Shown: in pieces, positions 1-10,510 of the stretch
Position numbering within the stretch: position 1 is the stretch's first letter
Layout of the letters: every line of letters starts with the position of its first letter
Assembly: GCF_900496995.4 (NCBI RefSeq)
Contig: NC_044005.1
Location: forward strand, 29,058,363-29,122,362
Length of the DNA stretch: 64,000 nucleotides
Source of the DNA: Aquila chrysaetos chrysaetos
Lineage: Eukaryota; Chordata; Aves; Accipitriformes; Accipitridae
Reading direction: 5' to 3'
Made by a program: the position numbers and the translations under genes
The notes under the pieces: model-generated
The model's database searches: none
What the model saw: only the letters and a program-made list of their open reading frames with translations
What the model was told of the DNA's origin: nothing

Positions 1-854
1 TGAGCAGGCTGAGCATGCTATGCCTCTGTAAATCACTGTGTAAAGAAAAGTCAGTTAAAGTATAAAAGCAGTAAGATATATTTTACAACCAGCTTGCTGG
101 GACTGTAGAACTATAGGAAGTATGGCACTACAATGCCTTCAGTAATTTGAAAAACTCTATGGATTCCACTTTGATTCCTATATATTGCTTGAAGGGTTAA
201 ATTTTGGGCACAAGTATTTTCTACTCATATGACAAAGTACTTGGCTTCTTCACTTTTTGTTATGCAATAAAAGACAACAAGTCAGAAGTACAAATGTAAC
301 ACTCACTATGGCTCTTAGAAACGAACATTGTAACCCTCTCTCGACTTGTTTTCTTACACTGCATCAATAAATTGGGTAGAACAAAAGGGAATGGTGAATA
401 ACATCTGAACAACAGACACTTATTTACTGCTGTGTAGTACCAGGAGGCACATAGGCTGGAGAGGAACTGAGAGAGAAAGGCACCTCTTCATGCAGATGTA
501 TATTAAAAAAAAAAAAAAAAACCAAACAGAAAAAGTAGCATCTTGCACTAATACTGCTCAGTTACAAACGATGCAAGGCAAGACTCTACCAAACCCACAA
601 CCGAGTTCAGGAGACACTTGTGTCTGAATGAGTTCTGTGGTGATTTTTAATATGGGGGTGCTTTATAACAATACACTCCATATTGTGTAGCTAACTATTC
701 TTGCATTGTAAGATCAGCCAGGGTACAAAAGGCAGCCGGGGTATGACACTCAGCCTGTATGTGCAATGCTGTTGGCAAAAGCAAAGAGTGCTGGCTGCAG
801 CAATGAAGGAGAGGACCAGGCAGGGGTGCGTGATTCCAAGCTCTGCCTATATAA
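1..854. other. Intergenic/intronic sequence without a gene
   Basis: AT-rich, CpG-poor sequence with stops in all frames. The only notable element is a run of 17 A at 505-521, flanked by neither a recognisable retrocopy nor a polyadenylation signal at a sensible distance. I see no gene or classifiable repeat. Confidence 0.7.
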
Positions 855-894
855 GTGTGCATGTGTGCACGTGTGTGCACGTGTGTGTGTGTGT
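855..894. repeat. TG/CA microsatellite with GCACGTG interruptions
   Basis: About 40 bp of alternating purine-pyrimidine sequence, mostly TG dinucleotides, broken by two GCACGTG units that each contain an E-box palindrome (CACGTG). Alternating pu-py tracts can adopt Z-DNA and are often length-polymorphic; that is general knowledge, not something visible here. The interruptions suggest an old repeat. Open frames across it are artefacts of the repeat. Confidence 0.9.
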
Positions 895-2174
895 CTGCAG
901 AGCAGTGTGAAGAAAGTGTTGTAGTGTCTGGAAATACACCCACTCCAGCTTTAATCCAACTAGCTCCGGCAATGAAGGCAGTGCAAGTATGCAATCTAGC
1001 AAGCAGAGTACATCCCAGACCCCAGCGATCTGAGCAGCAACCCCTGCAGAAGTCTGTGTTCAACCTCCTGCTGCCATCACACCTTCGACTCCAGCACAGA
1101 CCTGTCTTCTGCGGCAGCAGCTTCCCAAGTGTAGGCAGAAAGCTACAGCACCGCACCCACTGCCTCTCACTTTTTTCTGTGCTTTGGGGAAAATCCGAAC
1201 ATAGACTTTTCTCCCCAGTCAGGGCTTATTTTACCTAGATGTAATTACACAGGCCTAGAAAACTCATTTTAATGTTTTTTTCCCCATTTACTCTAGTTCA
1301 AAATATTTCAGTAATTAGAAATAAATACCAAGTGGGTGCAAATCCCTTTACTGCTGTATCTATAAATAGCTGTGCTCATACTTACTGTACTGTAATACAA
1401 TCCCAGGCCAGTGATAGATGACAAATTAAATAAACATCATCAATCATAAAACTAACAGTAAGGCAGAACCGGGGTTTTGCTGCCAGTTAAATCTAGGTTT
1501 GACCCGGGAGGGTAATGCTGGCAAGGCACCCTGAGATTTCCAGGCAGAAAGCACTATAACGGAGCCAGGCACAACCCTGTACTCTTGCTGCTCCAGGACT
1601 ATTTTCTGGCTCTTGCCAAGGGAAGGCAAAGCCCTAATGCAAAAGAGGGAATGGGATGGGGACCTCATATAACAATGCGGGTACCACCACAGGGGTGCGG
1701 GATGATTTCCACAGCCAGGGGATGTATCCCTGCTAAGAGGACAGGTTTCACACAGCAGCCTGAGCTCAACGCAGCGTGCAGCCTCCCACTCCGACACAGC
1801 AAAAGCAAACCTGACACGAAGTGCAGATCCAAGGCGGTGGGTTTGGTCTTCCCTGCCACAGCAGCAGGGAGAGGCTTTAGCCGTCCTCTGCTGCCAGCTC
1901 CTATCCCCTGTTTCTCTGCCTTCACACAGCTCTGGGAGCATGAGTGGTGCCGGCACTGCCGCAGGAGCGATGCACACAATTCACGAGGGCACAACCGCCC
2001 CCCCCAAACACACTGAGTCTCTGCCACTGCTGCAAGGTGAGGATTTTTGTATTTTGCATGGCCTATCTCTTTGTTTCCTTTGGAAGCCCTCCATTTGTTG
2101 GGGAGAGTTGGAATGTCCTTTGTTCCTCTTGAAGAGGAAAGGAGACCCAATGGGTTTAAAGTAATGACAGTTAC

Positions 2175-2175
<1 letters not shown>
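895..2175. other. GC-richer patch with no credible gene
   Basis: GC and CpG content rise here, mostly between about 1440 and 2010, where I count roughly 15 CpGs. This produces long overlapping open frames on both strands: minus 695-1156, 1444-1977 and 1665-2177, plus 855-1238 and 1585-2016. Their translations are Cys/Ser/Pro-rich, mutually overlapping and match no domain I know. I treat them as chance frames from fewer stop codons, not genes. The patch could be a decayed CpG island or an unidentified noncoding exon. Confidence 0.5.

Positions 2176-2217
<42 letters not shown>
2176..2217. repeat. Poly-A homopolymer, 42 bp
   Basis: Forty-two consecutive A, the longest A run in the window. If it were the tail of a plus-strand retrocopy, the 150 bp upstream should hold AATAAA and a transcript-like body. 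I see neither, and no target-site duplication stands out. It is more likely an expanded homopolymer or the tail of a very old, unrecognisable insertion. Confidence 0.9.
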
Positions 2218-2220
<3 letters not shown>

Positions 2221-4139
2221 ATCTATTAAAATCTCAGATTCAGGATATATTCAGTCCTTGGCCTCCGCAGTGCCTGCACACTCAGATACCATTAGAAAAT
2301 CCCCCAATAAAATAAAAGTGAATAACAGATGCAGGTCTATCATTTCTTACTGGATTTTCTAGTCAAACTGAAAAGGAGTGAATACAAGACCTGGGACTTA
2401 AATAAAAGATTTGCATTCACCTGACTCAAGGGTGGATGCATGGCAATAAAAAAAGGATGGTAAATATGTCCTAGAGCAAAACACTAAATATGTTGTATTT
2501 ATTTAGCTAACTACAGGGAGTAAATATGAAGGTGTAAATTCATCACAGTCTACAAGTGTCTGTGTAGGAATAATAAAAAGTAATAAAGGCCTCTGCAGTC
2601 TGCCACGGAAAGGCACAACAAGCTCCACATGCTGGAATTTGGACCAAGGCAAATTCAAGCTCGAAATGAGGTATGGCACTTTCATAATGACGATAATTAG
2701 TCACTGAAACACTTTGCTGAGGATAGTGGTGGCTCTCTGGGAATTACAAAAGCAAGTTTAACTGTGCTTGCTTGGGAACATGCTCAGTTTCCAACTAGGT
2801 GTCATTCAGAAGAGCCTTACAGTAGCTCTATGCTATGCAGGCAGGATTTCACGTTGTAGGTCCTGCTACAACCTCCCGGCCCATCCTCGCCATGGACCTT
2901 CTTTTCACTTGGTGCATTATAGGAGGACACAGGGGCATGATGCAGCTGTGCACATATTATAACAGCTTCACTCCATGTCTCCTAGGTTCATGGACTATAA
3001 ACCAGAAGGAACCATGTCACCAGTTGAGAGTTCCTTCTACATGGGAAAGAAAACCTAAAAGAAGCTGCCTCTCTAAAACATTTTCTGTAGTACTGTGCCA
3101 TGTGGTGAATACAGTCATGCAAATAATTTGCAAACAAGCATAAATGGTCACATACCATGCTGAATAGTGTCAACATGAATCTGATCATCTCCACACTACA
3201 TGTTTTTGAAGGGCACTTGGAAAAATGCTGGTGCTTGGGTACTGAATTTTATATAGTATATCTAGAAACCACCCAAACCCCAGTTTTCCTGGCATTATTT
3301 TCCCATTGTCAATATTTGATCACTTTCTCTTACCCCTTTCCATGAACTATTCCTACCTAGAAGCAGCAACAATTTTCATTCACCATTGCAAAGTCCTCTG
3401 AGACCCCTGACATCAAGTATCTTTCCCATTTACATTAATGATGTGCAGAATCTTTCCTGGCTATTTATGGTCCAGGGCTGACATTTGTTACACACAGATT
3501 CATGCTTTACCAGATCTTAAACCAGCTCATGAAGTGCTGTTACCTGCACAACCCAGTGAATGTCCTATGGAAATACATGGAAATGCCAGGCACTACAAGA
3601 GTTCCCCACTTTCCTGTATTTAGGGCTTGCCAATCTAAAGAAATAAAATGTCTTCTTGTAGAAGATCACCCAAATCCAAAGTTTGGCAGGCAAGACTTGG
3701 AAATTTCTCAAAGCTGTATATTTCCTCTTTCTTACTGTTTAAGATTACCACAGCTATTTCAAGTAGGTTCCCAAGAAAAATGCTCCTTCCATCCTCTGTC
3801 TTCCTGCTCATCAATATCTCCTTTTCTGTGGTTGGTCCTGGGAAATCATATGGCCATGCAGAGGCTTAAGACATTTTAAAACATTTCTCCACCCTCAAGG
3901 TACCTGGCTTCACATTTTTTAGCTGCGTAGATCTCTATTAGTAGATTCCTAGCTTTGGGATGTAAACCCTCTTTTTTAGCTTGTTCCACAGCCTTAAAGA
4001 CAGAGTCACCTAGAGCAGTTGTTAATCACATATGTGTTAACACTACAGACCACAAAAAATATTTAAAACATCCATAGATGATGAAGACAAGTGAAGTACT
4101 CAGTTTGGGGTCTTTCCCTCTCCTCTCCTGTTCGTTGAA
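2218..4139. other. No recognisable feature
   Basis: AT-rich sequence with dispersed short open frames (for example 3502-3879 plus, 125 codons) whose translations show no family motif. No repeat family, RNA gene or clear regulatory motif cluster was recognised. Confidence 0.6.
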
Positions 4140-4450
4140 GGGATGTGAACACCGTGTCTGTACCGTGAGCGTGACCCGCTCCTGTGCCCCCAGCTAACTA
4201 CCCTGCAGCCACCCTCGCTTGCTCATGGACTCCTCTGCAGCAAACTCCTCCCAGGTCCTTCCAAGAAGAAATCCAAGCAGTGCTCATGGCATGGGTAGCT
4301 CCGTGGTTTGCGCCCTGCACAGACTAAGCCTGGGGCTGCTCCCAGCGGGAGGCAGAGGAGGGAGCGCAGGCACGAGCATCTCTGCATCCGTAGCTGAAGG
4401 GCCAGGGGCTGCCCCTGTCCTTGAATGGTCCTTCATATCCAAAGAAGTCT
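4140..4450. other. CpG-enriched patch, function unknown
   Basis: About a dozen CpG dinucleotides in some 310 bp, with GC clearly above the flanks, which are almost CpG-free. An 80-codon plus-strand frame (4219-4461) is open here, but its Ser/Ala/Gly-rich translation is unconvincing. The patch could be a small unmethylated regulatory element, a decayed island or a lncRNA exon. Confidence 0.35.
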
Positions 4451-6269
4451 GTAATACTTGAAAATCTGCTCTTTCATTGTTAAAAAGACTGAAATGATGT
4501 ATTGCTTGGCAGACAATTACAGTTTATGCAGACTGAATGCCAGAAGGTGTTTCTGCTAAGACTTCACCATTATCTGGCATTTTCCAATGTCTGTAGATTT
4601 GATGATGTGGTCGAGTTACATTAGCTTTGAAATTATTGACCTATTCATTACACAGGTAGCAATTTACATCCCCTGCTAATTCACAGAGGCCAAGCTTTTT
4701 CTCACTTTCAATTTCTCAATAATATGGAATCAAGCCAAAGCTAACTTTGCCTTCTGATCCTGATCCCATGTCTTACTAGTCCTAGAAAGAGTTATTCCTG
4801 AAACTATCATGCGCTTATTTTGGAGGCTAATATCCCATTTTTCTTCAACAATTTTTCTATTGAAAAGCCTATTCATGCTTTTGGACACTGCACAAACAAT
4901 AGGATATAGGTGCATCTATATTAGATATTGGGTGATAATGTTATTTCTTTCTAAGCACCTGAACAGCTGATCTGTTTCTGCATGTATATCTATAGGTCTC
5001 ATTGCATGAGAGACAAAGTGGGTAACTCCAAAATTACTATAATTATGTCATAATAAATACCTTAAGAATCTTGTGCACATCACCACTACCAAGTGGAGTC
5101 TCCCATTCCTTTCAGTGGAGTTGGATAAGTCTTAAAGTAGCCTTTTTTGGGGGGGTAGAAAATCGATTTTTTTTTTTAATTATTCTTTCACATACACATA
5201 TTCTTACATCCTAACTCAAAAAACCCAACACAAGCTGTAGCATCCTGTTCAATAACAATAATAAGGATTTCTAATATGGTGTTACGTAATGCCTAGATTT
5301 GGGGTAGATTTCATTGGAGTGGACATGCTTACTTCTTTTGTTATAGCCTTCTGCTATTTCTTGCCAGAGTGCCCTAATAATTTTTTATGTGTCCTTCACA
5401 GTCTTAATAATTTCACTTTAAATATCTATGTTGTTCCCACATAAATGATGAAGTGTCATATTAGGCCACTTTAGATGACACACTATTCTGTAACACCAGA
5501 TCCACAACTCTCAATTCTTTAGTTAATTTAATATTTACACATTACTGCAAGAAATCTCCCCAAATGCTAAAGCAATATTAAGAGCAAAATTCTATTCAGT
5601 GGCAGACAAATAGATCAGATGTTGAGGTCAGGTATTGTAAGCACACTATTGTAAGCACTTTCCAACTAGGGAGACAGAAACTAGCCAGGTGACACGAAGG
5701 GCGAGTGGAAATGAAATCAATAGTCTGCTCCTCTACCCTGTCATAACCAACCAGTTGGCTATAAATCACCAGCTAACTAGACCCTCCTAAGAGTTACTTT
5801 AAAAAGAGCTTGAAGATTTTTTTTTTTCATACCAGTACTCTCACTACCTATAAATTCAGTATTTGAAGTGTACATGTTCTTCCAGCATATTCAAGCATTA
5901 GTTACCCTTTTAATTATACTTCAGCCAAAGGGGAGAAGTAAAATCTTTCTTTTGTCATCCAACCTGAGACTGCAGATATCAAGAGTCAGAAGAAAAAAAA
6001 AAAGATGGCTCAAACTGTAAGACCTTCAGTTACTGCATCTAATAAGTATTATTACTCCAGCACCAAATTGGAGATATGAAAATGAGATTTAAAAGCACCC
6101 TTTAAAATTTAAGAATGCTAAATTAACCCTGAAGATTTGCAAAAGGTGAATTTCCATATTATTATGGCACTCTGAGTTGTCAGTAGTCCTAGCAATCGGA
6201 ATACTTACATAATTACATGGGAAATAAATGTCTCTTTTCTAATTTTCCTGCAAAATTAAAGGAAGAAAC
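4451..6269. other. AT-rich sequence without a gene
   Basis: No gene seen. There are short homopolymers (T-rich near 5169-5178 and 5820) and a tight direct repeat of TATTGTAAGCAC at 5633-5644 and 5647-5658. The rest is unremarkable. Confidence 0.6.
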
Positions 6270-6548
6270 AATCAAAGATCATTAGAAAATTCAAACTAAA
6301 CACTGACATTAATTTTAAAATTTCTAACCACAGTAAAAGATGTTCTGCTTTTATTGTGTAAAACATAGAAGCAACATACAATGGTTTGACATTTTAAAAT
6401 AAATATTTTCAAAGAAAAATGCTAAAAATATCTCTTTTCTATATTTACATGTCCAATTCAGCCCAAGATAAGCACTAAAACACAAATTCCGATTGCAATC
6501 CTGTTACAATGCAGGCCAAGCACAAAAGCCTTCTAATGATCTTTGATT
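6270..6548. repeat. Perfect 18-bp inverted repeat around a 243-bp AT-rich spacer
   Basis: The left arm (6270-6287, AATCAAAGATCATTAGAA) is the exact reverse complement of the right arm (6531-6548). The spacer is AT-rich with no open frame. The layout resembles a small non-autonomous DNA transposon (MITE), but no flanking target-site duplication is visible and the arms do not extend beyond 18 bp. Each arm contains CTTTGAT/ATCAAAG, the core recognised by TCF/LEF factors, so a pair of regulatory sites is an alternative. The symmetry is observed; both explanations are inference. Confidence 0.6.
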
Positions 6549-8064
6549 AGTTCTTTATTAAATTCATCAAGGGAGCAAAGAAAATTTAATAATCTTCACC
6601 ATTTGTCATCTTTCTGATTACAGTTTTGATTAGAACTTTCAGCTTTTATTTTCTTCTTTTCTAGCCATTGCCATTACTGTGATAGTGCTTCTTTCCTCTG
6701 GTTTAAGAATAACGAGATAGGGCAAAGGAAACAAATTTGTAATTCTGGATATGTATTTAACTAGGTGTGCTCATGCCCTGAAATAGGCTAGCTAAGAATA
6801 TGAGGTCTTAAAAATGCAAAACAGCCCTTAATGCAACATCTCCACATTCATACCATGAAAATTTTCAGAGTCTCAGGTAAATAATATCTTGCTTAATTAA
6901 TCAGATACCTTAAAAATACCCTACACACAGATTTCTGTAGAATAAAAAAAAAAAAAAATCCAACATTTGAAGAGGAATTTTCATTTTTTAGAAAATGAGC
7001 TTTCCTTTCTCTCTCTTCTTCCCTCCCTGCCCCAGGGAACTTTTAGATCTTTCTATAGAACTGAATGTCTCAGAAGAAACAGAAAGTTTGTGCGGTCCCC
7101 CACCCCTTGTATGGACTGATAATTCTGCATGTCAGAAACCTGCGCTTAAATTCCCTTAGGCAGAGGACAGACCTGAGTCCAGGCTGTGGCTTGTGACACC
7201 TGCACGTAGGAGGCTTTTTCTGATAATTATGAGAAACGAGGGACAAAAAAGGACACCAGCCTTGTTCCAAGATTACTGCACAGAGAGCCTGTGTTTTTGT
7301 GTGGACCTTACAATAAAGCATGGTGTAGATTCAGATTTTCACACCAGGGGATGCTGGAGTGGTAGCTTCTTGAATGCAAGGTAGAGAAAAAATCTTTGTT
7401 GGTACTGCAAAATCTTTGTTACTACTGCAAAAGAGAAATTCAGCAACACCCCTCTTACCCAGACTAAGGCAAAGTTGAAATCATTACTGAGGAACATCTC
7501 GAGTCCCTGAGATCACAAATGCACATCACCACCTCTCTCAGCCAGTACACCTTCTCCTCGCTCTTCATGGTCACCAGAAGATTGTTCCTTCACAGCCACC
7601 CCTGTAGTACTGCTGCTGACTTGTACCTTAGGGAAGGTGTCTTCAGTTACCTTGTACATTGCTTGGAGCAGTGTGCTTCAGAGTCGCCTCAGGACCACAG
7701 TCTTAAGGCTCACCATGACCAGAAATGGGGCATCAATCACCTTGAAAACACTGTTAATACAAGCAAATACAAATATTTATTTATAAACTCCAAAGTAGAC
7801 AACACAAAGATTTGTAAAACTGAAGGGGGTGGCAAGGAAGTTAGAAATGCACTTATTCCACTTTTTCCATCCCCATTACCCCACCAAAAAGATACTTTTC
7901 TCCCTCTAGCTGGCTGATAAGTGGTGTGGACTTACTCAACCACTCTGGTCCAAGGGGGCACATGCCCTATCATTACACTGCACGTATGAGAAAAGGCCCT
8001 TCTCTGCAAGAGGGACACCTCTAATAGCTACACCTTTGAATTGTGCTTGGGGCTTCTTCACAAT
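6549..8064. other. No gene; pyrimidine tract and a short direct repeat
   Basis: Contains A15 at 6944-6958, a CT-rich tract at about 6999-7034, and a 20-bp unit (AAAATCTTTGTTGGTACTGC) repeated almost perfectly in tandem at about 7388-7430. The plus-strand frame 7519-7917 (132 codons) is the longest here. It has no recognisable motif and no supporting context, so it is not called. Confidence 0.5.
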
Positions 8065-8435
8065 TCAGATCGCCCCTTCCTCCATTTGTCCCCCCCATGT
8101 ACTCAACGGGCAGTTGCAATACTATCATCCAAACTGCTCTCCGACCGACTACTGTCCCTTTGGAAGGCAAGGTAAAAACGCCTTCTGTGCCTGGGGAAAA
8201 TGTTAGAAAAACAATAAATGACCCACTAAGGGATGAAACTCTCATTCCTACCAGGGGAAGGGCTCTGCACAAGTACCTGAAGCCTTCGTGTGTACGGAGC
8301 CTCGTATTCCGGTCGGACTGAACTTTCCCGGCCTGACTGGCCATTCATGTCTTCACCAGCCAGACTTTGTCTCGGCACGTGGGCAGACACTTTGCCCGTG
8401 AGCAGGGAGCATTGCATAACTGGAATATCCGCAGG
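8065..8435. promoter_or_regulatory. Weak CpG island-like patch
   Basis: By eye about 52% GC over 8101-8400 and about 15 CpGs in 370 bp, an observed/expected ratio near 0.6, in an otherwise CpG-poor region. The densest part is 8285-8340 with six or seven CpGs. Both strands are open here (plus 8043-8321, minus 8021-8344) with unrecognised translations. It could be a small unmethylated enhancer or promoter, or an unidentified exon. No TATA box or obvious donor site settles this. Confidence 0.35.
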
Positions 8436-9479
8436 AGGTTTTCAAGGGTTCAGAACTACTGTCAGCTAAAGGACCTCTCTTTTAGTGTGGGCAAAGGGAC
8501 TCCATCTAAAAGCTAAAGGAAGAACATCTCCACTCCCCAACTCCCAGGGACGTATTTGATTTATATAGTTTTATCAGTTAGGTACAGTACAGGGATTTCA
8601 ACCTTTCTGACTGTTACTAATGTACCTTTTTCTCCCCGAGATGCCACTTATTAATTTTGTCCAGTTTTATCTCCTCTAAATTATTAAACTAACAGCTTCT
8701 CAGTACAAAATAGCCTTGTCCTAAAAAGCAATTTGTATTTAAATGTGTGTGAAATTCTGGATTTATATTATAAAAAATATAGGTTCGTCTTTTTGTTTGG
8801 GTTTTTTTTCCTGGCTTTCAGGATGGTTTTTAATGTTATGTCATTATAGGAACTGCTCTACAAAACCAAAATGCTTATTGTGATTTTTATAATTTGCCTT
8901 ATTGCAATTCCACTGAATGTTAAGCTCTGTATTTTTCAAATCTTTGCATTTCCGAGTACATAAATGAGCACTTTCCCTGGCTAATTGGAGCCCTTTCTCT
9001 TCCTCACAGGCTGTCTACAATCTCTTAAATGGTCCAAACAATTATGTGATGTTGCAAATGCAAGACATTATATTGGAGCTTTCCCTTGTGCGTAGTGATG
9101 TATTTGTCATGTGGCCCCGGAGGGAGCAGTCATTTGTTTGTATCGTGTTTGGCTTAATAGTAATAGCAAGGGGAAAAATGAGGAGAAGGAATAGAATAAT
9201 GGAGACATTTAACATTGGTTTTTACAGTAAAATCTGTACGTCTTCACTGCAGAAGATTCATGATGTGACGTTGTCACTAGGATATTAAAGGCTGCATTTT
9301 TTAAATAAAACTTTTCAGTCAGTGTGAAAAAAAACATCTTCAGCACAGAGAACTTGCAGAGAGCCAGAAATGGTAAAATCTGCAGAGGAGCTGATAGCAT
9401 CATTGAGAAGAAGTCAAAGTTTTACACCTCCTAACTGCTCTTTATTAGAAAATGATTTATTCAATATAAAATAGGTTTT
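8436..9479. other. No recognisable feature
   Basis: AT-rich DNA with scattered T-rich runs. Short frames at 9046-9288 (plus) and 9209-9403 (minus) overlap and look random. Nothing classifiable. Confidence 0.6.
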
Positions 9480-10510
9480 CAAAATGATGATGGGATTAAT
9501 CAACTTGTTAGCAGAGAAAGTATTGAAATAACTTCACGGTTGGCATAGCTAGTTGTCGGATCAGCTCTCCCTTTCATAGGCACTTGTTATAACAGGCAGG
9601 GGGCTAACCCTCTCAGACATGGAGCTAATCAGTCCTTGAAAGTCACTTCATCCAGTGGAGTGGAATAATGTACTCTGGCGTCGTTTGTCCACCTCTACCA
9701 TTTGGAGCGATGTTATTTAGATTGTCCATTTTTGCCTCATCAGCTTCCATTTCAAAGAATTATAATTTTTTCGATAGTATCTTTTATCAGAACATCAGGT
9801 TAAATGTATTGTCTCATACTATCCGCTTTATAGCCGGCATTGTTAAGACCAATCTGTGAATATATAGTAAGATAAAGAAAAAACAGCTGCAGAGTTGGAA
9901 AGGCTATCCTTTAAGCTTGATTAATTTCTCTCAAAAAAAAAGTCTGGACAAGTAAGATCATGATTAATGACCAAGAACAATATTTCCAGCAAAGAGTTAA
10001 CTTAATCAACCTGCTGAACTGCAGGGTCCATTTACAATTGCCGTGCCGATGCCGGTAGCTTTCTGGGCGCACGTGCCTGCCCACCCTGCACAAACAGAAG
10101 TTCTTTGTCTCATTTTGCAATATTTGTTGCTGCCCTCCCCACCACAACTAGCTGCTTTCCCTGTCTGCAAGAACTGGTTCTTTTCCCGAGTCTGGGCTGA
10201 GCCTAATTGGACATGAATAGATTCCCTAGCCCCAAACGAGATCGCTGAACTTGGAGAAGACAAAAGCTGACGGACAACGACAACATAATAAACTTTTCTT
10301 TCCTACTGGCTTTTCCTCGCTGTCACTCAGCAATATCAGTAAATAAAATGATCACAAGGAAAGGTGTTTTATAAAAGAGGTACCTCTTTCTCCTAGCCCT
10401 TGGATATTCCCCCTTGGGAAATTCCCCAGGTTTCTATTTCTTGTATAACTTATAAAACCAATCTTATTGGCGCGTTGGGGCTTTGGCACTAGGTGTTACC
10501 GAGCCCTCTA
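9480..10510. promoter_or_regulatory. Candidate noncoding regulatory block
   Basis: About 22 CpGs occur between 9530 and 10510, whereas the next kilobase has almost none. They sit in AT-rich DNA full of TAAT cores, including a GGGATTA bicoid/OTX-type site near 9490 and TTAATCAAC near 10000. A CpG-richer core at about 10040-10070 holds a CACGTG. The block contains no recognisable repeat. Retained CpGs with clustered homeodomain sites is a pattern often seen in conserved vertebrate enhancers, but conservation itself cannot be seen from one sequence. Confidence 0.3.

Noticed and set aside
695..2177. Long overlapping open frames on both strands (up to 170 codons)
   Set aside because: Overlapping, Cys/Ser/Pro-rich and without motifs; explained by local GC richness and the TG repeat.
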